64,000 bases of DNA from Coix lacryma-jobi var. lacryma-jobi (lineage: Eukaryota; Streptophyta; Magnoliopsida; Poales; Poaceae), in NCBI GenBank assembly GCA_009763385.1, contig CM019827.1, positions 91,496,314-91,560,313 on the forward strand. Reading direction: 5' to 3'. A model generated the notes under the pieces. The model did not search any database, had not been told where the DNA came from, and saw only the letters and a program-made list of their open reading frames with translations. Position numbers and translations under genes: made by a program. Within the stretch, counting starts at the first letter, position 1. Each line of letters starts with the position of its first letter. This document shows, in pieces, positions 32,016 to 43,900 of this stretch.

Positions 32016-32420
32016 GTTTCTAATAGGTGGCGTTGATCCTGATCATGTCCGTAGGCTTGACGTGATCTGGTTGTTCCTCATCTCCAACTTAGGTACTCTG
32101 CCTAAGTGTGGTTCTGTAATACTACTCTACTTCCGCAACACCAGTTATTATTTTTTTTTTTATGTAAAAGTAACATCTTCATAATTTTGTAAAGTTATCT
32201 ATCTTGTTTCCGCACTCCGATGGTATTTTGTATCAACTGTTGTAATGTTGTGATTATTCTAACCTTTATGATGATGGTCCTGTGGCTCGTGGATAATTCG
32301 GGGTCTCCGCAGGGACACCCGACGGATCTTTCCAGTAACGTGTTTCATTTGCACAGTCATTAGGCTCCGTACGACGATGACGTGTGCAGGTGGGCCACAT
32401 TATTGGGAGGTTCTGCCACA

Positions 32421-33631
32421 GAATGGTATCGGAGCAGGATTGTCATCAAGGGAAGACTGGTTACAACATTACTTTTGAAAAACTTCAAAAGGATTTCTTA
32501 ACCTAAAAGTTTTTGGAAGTAACAAATTAAAAATGATCCTTCCCTAAGTTTCTTGCTTTGCTGGAAGACTTCGTGAAGACTATACTAGTGATTCCGACAG
32601 AAGGTACCAAGTCAGTGAAGCTAGTATATAAAGCATAGCCCTATATCTAACTAACAGGTGGAGACGGAAATCTCCTGTCAGAGAGAGGTCGTATAGGGCG
32701 AGCATGCATCATATCATACATAATGTTAAAATGTGCTCCTTCTCTGAATTCTAAAAACAGCTATGATCCCCGATGGCTGATCGTCCCTAAATTCCGTTAC
32801 CCTTGCTACTTTGCTCCATAAGTTCTGATCCTTGAGAACTTTTGGATATCTTTCATACACTCTACCACATAAAAGTCAGAATCAGGGCAAATCTTTGGTT
32901 CTTCCTTAATATGTGCGTGTCATGCATTGAATTGGCACATACCTTTTGCTGATGTCGTGTAAACGACGAATGGTGGTTGAAAGTTACTGAAATTGTGTTC
33001 TTTGAAAGGACCGTGATCCATGGACCGGATAAAAGTGTAGGAACCTGGAGTCACCTATGGACGGCCACCATAGGGAGTTACTGTCAGGTGCTCGCTAATA
33101 TACAGGCCTATCATCATGATTCTTTCTAAGTCCACCGTTAAAGTGCTTTCATTTCTGGATGCCCGAAAGGGAATTCAAAGCCACTTCCCTTGTAATTATG
33201 ACCAATCCCTGCTTTTGGTTATAATTTCCCTCTTTATGGGATGAGAGTTATAGAAGTTATGCTCTATCATGGTGCCATGATTGGCGACCACGATGCCGCG
33301 ACGGAACCCGAAGAATCTTGTGTGCCGAGTTGCACAAGTTTTCCGTTGGGTGCGCGCAGGTATCGAAGTCTACAGTTATGATCCAATATAGCCCGTAACT
33401 AATATACGCTCTCTCTTGGCTCTTGATATTTTTCCTTACTCCACTCAAAATCCCCTACCTTGCTACTTGCAACCGTGTTCTGATCGAGGTTATAATCCTA
33501 ACCCTAACCCAGTTGCCTTGTGAACTCCTTGCGAGTAAACAAGTATGACACTTTTCCTTTTCCATTACTCAACCCCAGCCTTTAAAGCACTTCTTAAATC
33601 TCGGGACGAGATTTCTTTTAGGGGGAAAGAC
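32421..33631 (+). other. Internal region of element G, non-coding
   Basis: Primer-binding site TGGTATCGGAGC at 32424-32435 (iMet type, one change), then about 1.18 kb without any sense ORF or recognisable gag/pol motif, then polypurine tract TTTTAGGGGGAAAG at 33617-33630. The packaging signal of this family should lie in here. Telomere-like CCTAACCCTAACCC at about 33498 is too short to mean anything. Confidence 0.85.
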
Positions 33632-36600
33632 TGTAACACCTCTGGTGTTTAAGCATGTAATTAACTTGACATATCATCATTAGCATCATTAATCATCTTG
33701 ATCATGATTTCATGTGTATGCATTTGCTTATTGTATCATTTTATGTGATGTACCTCTATTGCAAAAACCCTTATTAGCCCACTTCTTCCTATAGGGGCAA
33801 AATGGTAATTTCACCTCTGTGCCTAGTTCTATGTAATTCTTGTTCAAATTTAGTGTCCTGATGTTTGTGGCTTTGATCAAAGTTCAAAATCAGATTTGAT
33901 TTGAATTTCTTTTTTTTTTTTTTTGCAAAACCCCAAAATCCCAAATCCTGGATTTATTCCCTTTTTGATAACTTTTTCAAAATTCAAAATTTTGAGTTGG
34001 TTCAAAAAGCAAAGTTGTGCATCTGACCTAGAGGAACAACTTTGGTATTTACAGATTTCCATGTTTCTATATAAAATTTGAAGTAATTTCAAATTCATTC
34101 AAATTCCAGTTTTTGTCCCCTTTTCAGTTTTAAAAATTTATTCAAAAACTATTGAGTTTCAGAAAAAGTGTATATTAGCAAAGTTGTAGGTTTTGACAAA
34201 TGGAACAACTTTCATATATAAAGATTTTCAAGTTTCAGTTTGAAATCCAAAGTAATTTTGATTTGAATCAAAGTTGAAAAATGTTCCCTTTTCTGTTTTT
34301 GATTATAGTTCAAAAACTATTTGGAATTTGAAAATGTTGATATTGACAAAGTTGTAGATCTCTTTTTTCTGAACAACTTTGGTATTTTGAGTTTTTGTCG
34401 CACAGTTCAAATTTTGGGAGATTTTTGCAAAATCCAGAGTTCAGCCAAAAGTCAAACCCTAAGACCTAGCCTGTTCATCTTCCACCTACAGCTAGGGGGC
34501 CCCGGCCATGGCCGCGCGACAGCGCCGCCTGCGCCACGCGCGCCTGGCAGCCGCACGCCGCCCCCGACTTGTCGCCCGCGCCCGCGACATCTCTTTCGCA
34601 CCCGCACGCGCACAGTTGACCTCCGCCCCGTCCCCCACTGTTTCCCCGCGCGTCGCCGCCGCGTGGCCGTCGCCGGCGAACGCACGCCCGAGCCCCGGCT
34701 GCACGCCGTCCTTCCCGCCAGAGCGCAATCGAGTGCGCACGCTCTCGCCGAGCTTATCCACCCACCCCCGTGCTCTCTACCGTCCCATAGCCGCGGCTAT
34801 ATAAGCCGCCGGAGCTTCGACCTCCGCACTCCACCTCCGCCACCGTGGCCAGACCTCTCCAGACACTCCGCCTCTCCACCAGCTAGCCCTAAAGCTCCGC
34901 CTTGAGCTCGTGAAGCTTTCCCACCCTTCAATTTCACCTTCCCCGCCTCCGTTTGCCCGGCGTAACCCCATCTTCCCAATCTCCGACGGAACCCCGGCGA
35001 GCTCGGGTTCGTGGAATTCGCTGTCTCCGGCCTTGATCATCTCCCTCCGACCCTTGCATTCGCTTCCCTGTCTCCGTGCGGTTCTAACCTGGCCTTTGCG
35101 GCTCTGTTTGATGCCCAGGGTCGCCACTGCGCCGATCGCCGCCGCTCGCCGTCCGCCGGTCATCGCCGTTCGTCCACCTCCGTCCATCCCCTCACCTCGC
35201 CGAGTTCCTTGATCGACGCGGGTGAGCCCTCTGATCACGCTCGTGTCCTCAGCTCTGCCGCGGAGTGCCCAGTTTGGCCGGCGTAAACGCGCCGCCGCGC
35301 TCGGGTCACCGCCGGCGAGCAGAGTGCCGCCGTTATCGTCTCCTCCCTCGAGCCTCACCCTCGAGCACGAGTCGAGCCTCACCCTCGAGCCCTGCCTCCG
35401 ACACGTGGTAAGCATCCGAGCCTCCAGCCTCTGCTTCCACTCCGCCTCGCCCGAGCCCAAGCCTCGGCGAGCGCATACCCTCCGCTTCGCCCGAGCCCAA
35501 GCCTCGGCATCGCATGCTCTCCGCTTCGCCCGAGACAGGCCTCGGACGGAGGCTCACTTCTCCGTCTCGCCCGAGCCTCCGAGCCAGGCCTCGGACGAAG
35601 CTGTCGCTTCCGTCTCGACCGAGCCCGTCTCGACCGAGCCCGTCTCGACCGAGCCCCGCGCGATTCGCCCGAGCCCCGCGATTCGCCGAGCCCGGCCTAG
35701 AAGGAGCACAGTGCTCTTCTCTTTTTCTGAGAGATGTGAATAGTGTTCTGTTTTCTTTTTTTTTGTATGATTTTCTGTGTGCATCCAAAAATTCTGAAAT
35801 TTTTGTGGTAGACTCTTTATGCTCTGGAGTATTTTATAAAAATATGAAACTTGAGTTTTGTGCAAAAATTTGAAAATGTAAAATTCCCCTTTTAATTGAA
35901 AAATGAAGGTTTTGGTATTTTTGGAGAGTGATCTATAACTCCAAAAATCTTGAGATAAATTTTTGTGACCTTTTTATGACATGCTGAACCTCGGGTAAAA
36001 TTTTGAAGTCTTTTGGAACTAATTGATTTTTGTGAGCTTTTATTTTAATTCTTGAATAGTGCCTTTTGTTAATTAAGTGTCTAGAATTATTTGAACACCT
36101 TAATGACCTCCAAAAATTATGAAATTTGTTTTGCCATCTATCTACACCATAATGAACTTATGTGATTAATTTGGTAATTTTTGGAGCAACTTCATAAAAT
36201 GACCTTTTAAATAAATTAAGAAAATAGAAAAGATGGATTAGGGTTGGTAATAAGTGTTTGATGATGTGGTCTTTGGATTGATTGATGTTCATAGACCCCT
36301 ACCCTTTGGTCTATGATGTTTGTGATGCTATGTTTGGTTGATGCTTAGGATAATTATAATAAGGGCTAGTTTAATCAATATTGCTTAAGGAAGAAATGGT
36401 TACCTTTTATGCTCAACCTAGATTTCGACTATGCCTTGTTTAAGAGTAATCTAGAATCAGTGGAATTGTCTTGCACCATAAGTCCATATCATCATTCTCA
36501 TGAGCATTCATCATTGCATCCGTATAGTTGACGAAGAAGGACCTGAAGTCGAGGTAGCCACCGAAGGATCTGTCCCCGAGGCGACCCCGAGCTCCGACAC

Positions 36601-38233
36601 CTACTCCAACCCCGAGTCCGTCCTTTTTGCCATTCAAGGCAAGCCCCGGTGCATTTAACCCTTCCATTTATAAAATGTTTTCCTTAAATGCTTTTGAGTT
36701 AAATTACTGCATTAGGTTATAGGAGTTGTGTGATGACCTATTGCCTCCTGCATTATTTACCTCCACCAAAAGATCCACCCGCCTTGTTTTAAAAACTATT
36801 TGCAAAATGCTTAGTGATGCTATATAATAGATTTGCAAAAATGCCAATTTCAAAAGTGTGATCACTTAAAGAACTTTTATGGGAATTTGGCTTTACTCCC
36901 ACTATTGGCTAAGTATCTGATCCGTACTTAGTCAATGGGAAGGAGAGGTTGTCCTTGCGTACGGTGCCGTCATGTTGTAGTCCGGGACTCAACAGTTGAC
37001 ACCGACCGGGACAGGGTTGAAAAACCGACAGGACCTGTACTCTTGGGTTAGAGTCCCGAGGTGCTTGTCGCTGGCGGAAAAATGTAGGGACCATCCGTAT
37101 GGGGGCCTGCTGGCCAAGACTTGCAACTGTTCACATACTACGGAAAGCTCTGGCTCCGAGAAATCCATTATTGGACCGACAACCGCGCACTGGGAGTGGA
37201 GAGATGGCGGAAGTAGCATATACCCACGTGGGTTAGAGTCCCGGATTGGAGTGGTGTACTGTACTTCCGGGTGGCGTAGGACCGGGCCCAATCTTGGAGG
37301 AATCGTGGAAGACGGGTTGGCATATGCAAGCTTGGGTGCTACATATGCAGTGTGAATAGGGATCCTCAGCTGAGTATTATTTATCCGGATTAACGTTGCT
37401 CCTCGGTTATGGAGACTTGGTCACTGACTGTCAACGGAGAGTGGTTCTCAACTAGGAATGTTTTGAAATGTAAAATGAATCATGGTCAATGAAGAACTGA
37501 GGAATACTTGAACCTTTCCAAAATAAAACAAGTTTTACAAGATGCTTTTTCTGCAAACAGGACCTGTACTCTTGGGTTAGAGTCCCGAGGTGCTTGTTGC
37601 TGGCGGAAAGACTCATAATGCTTTTTCTGCAAACAGGACCTGTACTCTTGGGTTAGAGTCCCGAGGTGCTTGTTGCTGGCGGAAAAACTCAAAATGCTTT
37701 TTCTGCAAATTTCTCGATCTTGTTCAAGCCTTACCTAAGCCTTTCATTCCTGAGTCTCCTCCCTTTTTCTTTGTCGGGTAAGTCTTGTTGAGTACCCCAG
37801 TACTCAGGGTTTGTTAACCCCTGTTGCAGGTTTCTAATAGGTGGCGTTGATCCTGATCATGTCCGTAGGCTTGACGTGATCTGGTTGTTCCTCATCTCCA
37901 ACTTAGGTACTCTGCCTAAGTGTGGTTCTGTAATACTACTCTACTTCCGCAACACCAGTTATTATTTTTTTTTTATGTAAAAGTAACATCTTCATAATTT
38001 TGTAAAGTTATCTATCTTGTTTCCGCACTCCGATGGTATTTTGTATCAACTGTTGTAATGTTGTGATTATTCTAACCTTTATGATGATGGTCCTGTGGCT
38101 CGTGGATAATTCGGGGTCTCCGCAGGGACACCCGACGGATCTTTCCAGTAACGTGTTTCATTTGCACAGTCATTAGGCTCCGTACGACGATGACGTGTGC
38201 AGGTGGGCCACATTATTGGGAGGTTCTGCCACA
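33632..38233 (+). repeat. 3' LTR of element G
   Basis: 4602 bp, nearly identical to 27831-32420. TATA box at about 34797-34805. Has one extra 15-bp CGTCTCGACCGAGCC unit (35625-35655 area) and a shorter poly(T) near 33910. Ends TTCTGCCACA. Confidence 0.93.
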
Positions 38234-38238
38234 GTCCT
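38234..38238. repeat. Target-site duplication GTCCT, right copy
   Basis: Repeats 27826-27830 directly after G. Confidence 0.95.
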
Positions 38239-39010
38239 CCTCCGTGGCGACGATTGATGCGTTTGTTGTGGAACCGCGAGAACCGGTTGGCGAGCAAAGC
38301 CAACTCGTCATCCCCCATGAACTCCAGCTGCTCCTCTATGATAGAAAGAAGAGAAGACAGTGCAAAGCCTCCAGAGGGGTTAGCAGAAGAGCCAGAAAGC
38401 AAAGCCATCAACGGGCCAGAAGGATTTTCATAAGAAGCTTACTGAAGAGCTCGTCGCATGTGAGGGTCTCATAGTTAGGTGATTCAATGATCGCCTGAAC
38501 CTTTGAGTCCCACACCGATCGATCAAGAGTGTGCAAAAGCTTCAAAGATCTCTCATGATCGTCGAAAGGCAACAACTCCTTGCTAGCCCTCATCCTGTTG
38601 ACAATCACCTAAAAGCGAGCGAATAAACTCTCTATGCTCTCGCCAGGCATGTGTCGAAAGTTCTCATACTCTCGCTTGTGCGAATCATAGAGACGGGTTT
38701 TGACTTGAGTGGTTCCCTCATGGAAATGCATGAGGGTAGCCCAAATCTCCCGAGCCGTAGCGAGGTGAGAAACACGATCAAACTCTGTCATGCTCAAGCA
38801 TGAGAAAAGAGCATTACAGGCTCGACTATTGGCATCGTGCTCATCGATCTGATGCTGAGTCACACGAGCAGCCAAGACCATGTAATTAGCAGAGTTGCAA
38901 ATATCCCAAATGGAAGCACCCAAACTCTGTAGATTGGCCGACATGCGTATCTTCCAATACGCATAGTTCGTCCCATCGAAAAACGATGGTTTGCCCACGC
39001 CACGATCCAT
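38239..39010 (-). pseudogene. gag: Sirevirus H gag, N-terminal part
   Basis: Minus strand from ATG at 39010 (MDRGVGKPSFFDGTNYAYW), the capsid region of the family. A CAG-to-TAG stop lies at 38609-38611. A deletion of about 34 bp at 38431-38440 relative to B (edges share AGC) removes part of the capsid C-terminus and shifts the frame. It continues at 27830 across G. Confidence 0.85.
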
Positions 39011-39059
39011 GTCGCCTTCTGTGGATCTGGAACCGGCTAAGGTGGAAGATCCGTAACCC

Positions 39060-39071
39060 GCTCTGATACCA
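39060..39071 (-). promoter_or_regulatory. Primer-binding site of H (tRNA-iMet)
   Basis: TGGTATCAGAGC on the minus strand, 2 bp from the LTR edge at 39074. Confidence 0.88.
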
Positions 39072-39073
39072 AT

Positions 39074-39551
39074 TGAAGGACCGAAAGTGCAACCAGAAAG
39101 CGACTAGAGGGGGGTGAATGGGAGCTTCAAAATTCTTCTAAGAAAGTTGTTGCCACTGTCTCGAAAATCAAACCCAAAAGCAAACCTAGAGCTTGTGAGT
39201 GTCCATGACCCTAGATGTAGGGTGGATGCTTCCAAGAAGCACAGCGAGACACTACACAACTCTAGAAACCCAACGCAAAAGCCAGAAATCAAAATCGACA
39301 GCGGACGAACGAACTACGGACGAAAGCTTGCAAGTCAGCACTGACCGGACTCTGTCTGCGTCCGATCAAGGACGACCGGACGCGTCCGGTCAGACAAAAA
39401 CTGCTCGGGAACCTTACTGTTTCGGTCCGGACTCTAGAGGTCAGTGCGTCCGGTCACAGCCTGAGCGTCCGGTCAACTGAAAAACACATGATGAACAGTA
39501 GCAAGAGCGAGTCCGATCACTGAACAAAAGGTGAGTCCGGTCAAGACCGTG
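39074..39551 (-). repeat. 5' LTR of H, U5 part only
   Basis: Starts TGAAGGACCG on the plus strand. Related to 20784-21260 of B. Contains repeated GTCCGGTC/GACCGGAC motifs between 39345 and 39545. Ends where C's LTR begins at 39552, so C either inserted here or is joined here by deletion. Confidence 0.83.
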
Positions 39552-40802
39552 TGTTGACACTAATTCACTCTTATTATTAAAGGTCATTTAAGCATGAAAA
39601 TGGATGGATATGTAAACTCCACCTTAGTATAGGGATTAAAACTAATGAATTCCACGAGTTTTGGTGAATTGTGAATCCGTAGGGACCAAATCACGAAACA
39701 ACCCTCAATTCCTTCCCCTAGAAGGAAACCGACGGGAGATAACGCATTCACCAAGTCAGGAACCTTCCAGAAGACTCCAGAGATCACGTAGAGACACCAC
39801 GAGGAGGGGCACCTCAGTTCAGTTCCAGGTGGGACCGACCGGTCCCCTGGGCCCACCGGTCGGTCTCCCCCTGGCGCCTCTGGCTTCCGTCTTCTGCAAG
39901 CTACTTCCACAGCCTTTGAGGATCAATCTCAGCCCTACGTGAAGTCGGTTTGATCTAACGGTCGCGGTTGATCCCTCAGGGCTATATAAATAGACCCCCA
40001 GGCCCCAGGTCAGACAGAAGGTCCCTCTTCAGAAGACTACGCTTCAACTAGAAACCCTAGAAGAGACTTCAGGAGTTAGATTTTAAGTAGAAGACTAGAT
40101 ACCCCTCTAGTAGGATTAGAACCTAGTCTTATTTAGAACTAGAAGAGAGAGAGAGAGAGGAAGAGATCAAGAGGAAGTTCTGGCCTGTCGGATTAACTTC
40201 TTCGTCTTGTACCTGTGGATTCAAGTTCTTCATCGACTTGCTTCATCGATTGTTTCGGTAATCAACATCTATATTTAAGTTTGAGCTATTGTTTTTGTTG
40301 TTCTTAAGGTTTATGACTCTCTTTTGAGTACTTTAATTCTAGTCTCTCTAGAGTTAGAGTAGTTGGATAGTATAAGCGTGGTGCTTAGGCTGGATAACTC
40401 ATATTTACCTCCTATAACGCCGGTAGTAGTGGTTGTTCGCAAGGGTGACTCTTATAGCCTTGTTGATTCTTCTATTGTCCACTTACCCGTGTGTAGGCTC
40501 GGTAGGATTATACATTTGCATAAAAGAATCATACTCTATTGTGACCTTTTATGGCAACTTCCCCATTAAGAATAATAAACATATCACTCTTAAGTTGGGT
40601 ATAGACAACCTTAGTGATCCCCTCTATACTTTTAGCTTCTCCGTCCTTGTTAGTTACTCAGGGGTTATACACTTGAGACTCATCGCTATCCGTTCCTTTG
40701 GGTTCGATATTAAAACGGGGTTACTCCGGTGAAGTGCTACATCGGTAGAGCTTATCTGTGCGCTTGCGGATAAAGTAGAGTGTGCATTAATTTATACCAA
40801 CA
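39552..40802 (+). repeat. 5' LTR of element C
   Basis: 1251 bp, TGTTGACAC to ACCAACA. TATA box CTATATAAAT at 39982-39991. A hairpin at about 39833-39868 has arms GACCGACCGGT and ACCGGTCGGTC around CCCCTGGGCCC. A GA microsatellite lies at about 40147-40162. Confidence 0.9.
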
Positions 40803-40810
40803 AGCATTTC

Positions 40811-40828
40811 TGGCGCCGTTGCCAGTGA
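40811..40828 (+). promoter_or_regulatory. Primer-binding site of C (tRNA-Asp, two changes)
   Basis: TGGCGCCGTTGCCAGTGA, against TGGCGCCGTTGCCGGGGA in C2 and I. Typical of Athila/Tat elements. Confidence 0.88.
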
Positions 40829-40933
40829 ACGGTAGATCTTTTTACGTTTTAAGTATAACCCTGTATTATACTTTTATCTTTTACTATACTCTAAACTTTA
40901 TCTTTGTTGTTATATCTTTTTATTCTTTTCACA

Positions 40934-43900
40934 ATGGATTTCTCAGAGCCAACCACTAGCTCCACGAATTCCATTCCACTAAACCAGTATACCTATCACA
41001 CTTTCGTAGACTTAGAGTTGCCCAAATCTGCTAAGCCTATCCTTTCAGACAACTACGAGCTACGCCCATGTTTGATAGACATGGTTAAGAATCAAATTTT
41101 TTCTGGCTTAGAAGACGAAAACCCACATATTCATTTAAATGACTTTGAACAAACCTGTGCGTGCCTACATATCGCAGGCATGTCTGACGAAACCCTTAGA
41201 TGGAAACTTTTTCCATTCTCCTTAGAGGGAAGAGCCAAAACATGGTACCTTCAAACAGCACCAAGTAAAAATAGGGATTGGAAAGAACTCTGCTCTAGCT
41301 TTTGCTTAGAATACTTCCCTGTCTCCAAAATTATTTGTCTTCGCTTAGAGATTTTGTCTTTCATCCAAGAGGATAATGAGTATCTAATTGCAGCCTGGGA
41401 AAGATTCGATAATCTTGTCCGCTCTGGTCCAGCCTTATCTATTCCAGACCCTGTCTTGCTTCAACACTTTTATAATGGTCTGAATAGAAAAACTTCTAAT
41501 TACCTTAACTTAGCTTCAAATGGATCATTCCTACATACCCCAGCCTCCAAGGCAAGGGAAATGTTGCAAAACTTATCTCAAATCACTCCTACTCCTGAAG
41601 CTAAACCACAAGAACCACTAGAAGTAAGTCTCGAAGCTGATCCTATATCTATTCTTAATCATACACAAACCTCAGCTTTAATTCCTAGTGAGAGGGAAAC
41701 CTCAATCTTAGGAGACACCTTTGATTTCGAGGATGAGTACTTTACCGAATTTGGTAATACCTCGAAATATCACATAATTAGGAAACCACAAAATCAAAGA
41801 TCGTCTTTAGAAGAACTTACTGATAAGGTTTTCCTAAAAGAGACTGCGAAGAAAGTAATCTCTATAATAAGTCATGAATGGTTAGAAGAATCAGAGCTTT
41901 TTACTGATACAATTCATTTAAATTCACCTTCTACACACATTCAATGTCAAATCCATCAACAAACCTTCGAAGCTCTCTATAATCCTGTTGTGGGAATCAA
42001 CATTATGTCTGAAACTTTTGCTCAAGATTTATTAAAACAAATGCCACTTACCCCAACAGCTAAATTATTTAAAACCCCTTTAGGACATGTTATTCCTACC
42101 TCATGAATCATGTATGTCCTGCCTGTCACAGTAGATAACACTCCACTTCACTTAAGCTTTTATATTAAAGAGATTAATCTGCTGATAGGCCAACCACTTA
42201 AGCAACTCATTCATGAAGGACAATTAGGGATCTTAAACTTCCATCTTGGGAAAAATCTTAAAGGAACCATACCTATTACTCATTCTCTAAATGCTGAGAA
42301 TGAATCATGTCCCGAGCCGGATCCTATGGAAGAAATTAAAGAAGCGTCTTTTGAAATAATAAATGAATCCAAATATGAAGAAGATGCTCAGTTCTTCACT
42401 TAGGAAGAAGATAACACACCTGATCCAGATCCTCTAGATTCCTTAGAAGAACCTCCTAAACCTCCCATAGAGTTAAAACCCTTACCTTTTGGGCTTCGAT
42501 ATGCTTTCTTGAATAATGATCCTAAATCTCCAGTAATCATAAATAATAATCTTACTCAGGAACAAACTTCTAGGTTGATCACTGTCTTAGAAAAGCATAA
42601 ATCAGCTTTTGGCTATTCACTCCATGACTTAAAGGGAATCAACCCCGCTTTCTGCACCCATCGCATTCCTATCGATTCTAACATATCACCATCTAGAGAG
42701 CCACAACGCAGGCTTAATAATGCAATGAGAGAAGTAGTAAAGAAATAGGTTTTGAAACTCTTGCACGCCGGGATCATTTATCCTGTGCCACACACTGAGT
42801 GGGTAAGCCCTGTCCAAGTTGTGCCTAAAAAGGGAGGCATGACTGTGGTAAAGAATGAGAAGAATGAATTAATTCCACAAAGAACTGTTACTGGTTGGAG
42901 AATGTGTATTGATTACAGAAAACTAAACAAGGCAACTAAGAAAGATCACTTTCCGCTACCTTTCATAGATGAAATGTTAGAACAGTTAGCCAATCACTCT
43001 TTCTTTTGTTTTCTTGATGGGTATTCTGGATATCACCAAATCCCAATCCATCCAGATGATCAAAGCAAAACCACTTTTACATGTCCATACAGAACTTATG
43101 CTTATCGCCGAATGTCTTTTGGATTATGTAATGCACCTGCTTCTTTTCAAAGATGTATGATGTCTATATTTTCTGATATGATTGAAGAAATCATGGAAGT
43201 TTTCATGGATGACTTTTCTGTTTATGGAAAAACTTTTGATGATTGTCTTGAAAATTTAGACAAAGTTTTGCAAAGATGTGAAGAAAAGCACTTAGTCCTT
43301 AATTGGGAAAAATGTCACTTTATGGTTAAAGAAGGCATAGTGCTAGGTCATTTAATATCTGAACGTGGAATTGAGGTAGACAAAGCTAAAATTGAAGTAA
43401 TTGAACGTTTGCCTCCACCGATTAATGTTAAAGGAATCCGAAGTTTTCTTGGCCATGCTGGTTTTTACCGTAGATTTATAAAAGATTTTTCATATATTGC
43501 AAGACCACTTACAAATCTTTTGGCCAAAGATGTTCCTTTTGAATTTAATGATGCATGTTTAGAATCTTTTAACACTCTTAAGAAAGCGCTCACTTCTGCA
43601 CCTATCATTCAACCTCCTGATTGGTCTCTACCTTTTGAGATCATGTGCGATGCAAGTGATTTTGCTGTAGGAGCTGTGCTAGGACAATATAAAGATAAAA
43701 AGCATCATGCAATCGCTTATGCCAGCAAAACTTTAACAGGACCTCAACTTAATTATGCTACTACTGAAAAAGAACTTCTGGCTGTTGTTTTTGCTATAGA
43801 CAAGTTTAGATCTTATTTAGTGGGATCAAAGGTGATTGTTTTTACTGATCATGCTGCACTTAAATACCTGCTCACTAAGAAAGATGCTAAGCCACGCTTG

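Larger units (their letters stand above)
27831..32420 (+). repeat. 5' LTR of element G
   Basis: Starts TGTAACACCTCTGG, ends TTCTGCCACA. Layout: three 168-bp AT-rich modules (28205-28590), GC-rich promoter and leader island (28680-29930), AT-rich modules with CCAAAAAT blocks (29971, 30126, 30296), a CAAGGCAAGCCCCGGTGCA block near 30822-30841, a 76-bp tandem repeat (31730-31890), and a conserved hairpin island (31964-32015). No protein-coding gene is convincing: frames in the GC island are by-products of composition. Confidence 0.93.
27831..38233 (+). mobile_element. Element G: giant-LTR, non-coding Tekay/Del-type gypsy element, complete and young
   Basis: 10,403 bp with 5-bp target duplications. 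LTRs are 4590 and 4602 bp; internal DNA is only 1211 bp, with a primer-binding site and polypurine tract but no gag or pol. I count about ten substitutions between the LTRs plus poly(T) and one 15-bp repeat difference, so insertion is recent. The internal 3' end (CTCGGGACGAGATTTC then TTTTAGGGGGAAAG) is typical of Tekay/Del chromoviruses. It must have been mobilised in trans. It is a LARD-like design, but with LTR much longer than body. Confidence 0.93.
24982..39551 (-). mobile_element. Sirevirus H (Ty1/copia), interrupted by G and truncated at both ends
   Basis: Minus-strand sister of B and D. Order on its strand: LTR fragment (39551-39074), primer-binding site, gag (39010-38239 and 27830-26009, split by G), pol (25997-24982, protease and part of integrase). 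RT and RNase H are missing where I begins. The LTR is cut at 39551, where C begins. Multiple nonsense changes make it dead and older than G. Confidence 0.85.

Noticed and set aside
33495..33512. Telomere-like CCTAACCCTAACCC
   Set aside because: Only two imperfect units of a 6-base kind; plant telomeres are CCCTAAA arrays.
34777..35460. 227-codon minus-strand ORF in the G 3' LTR
   Set aside because: A by-product of GC-rich composition. One base change splits it in the otherwise near-identical 5' LTR, and it runs opposite to the TATA box.
27831..38233. Segmental duplication of host DNA (5.8 kb direct repeat)
   Set aside because: The repeats have TG...CA ends, a primer-binding site, a polypurine tract and a 5-bp target duplication, so they are LTRs.
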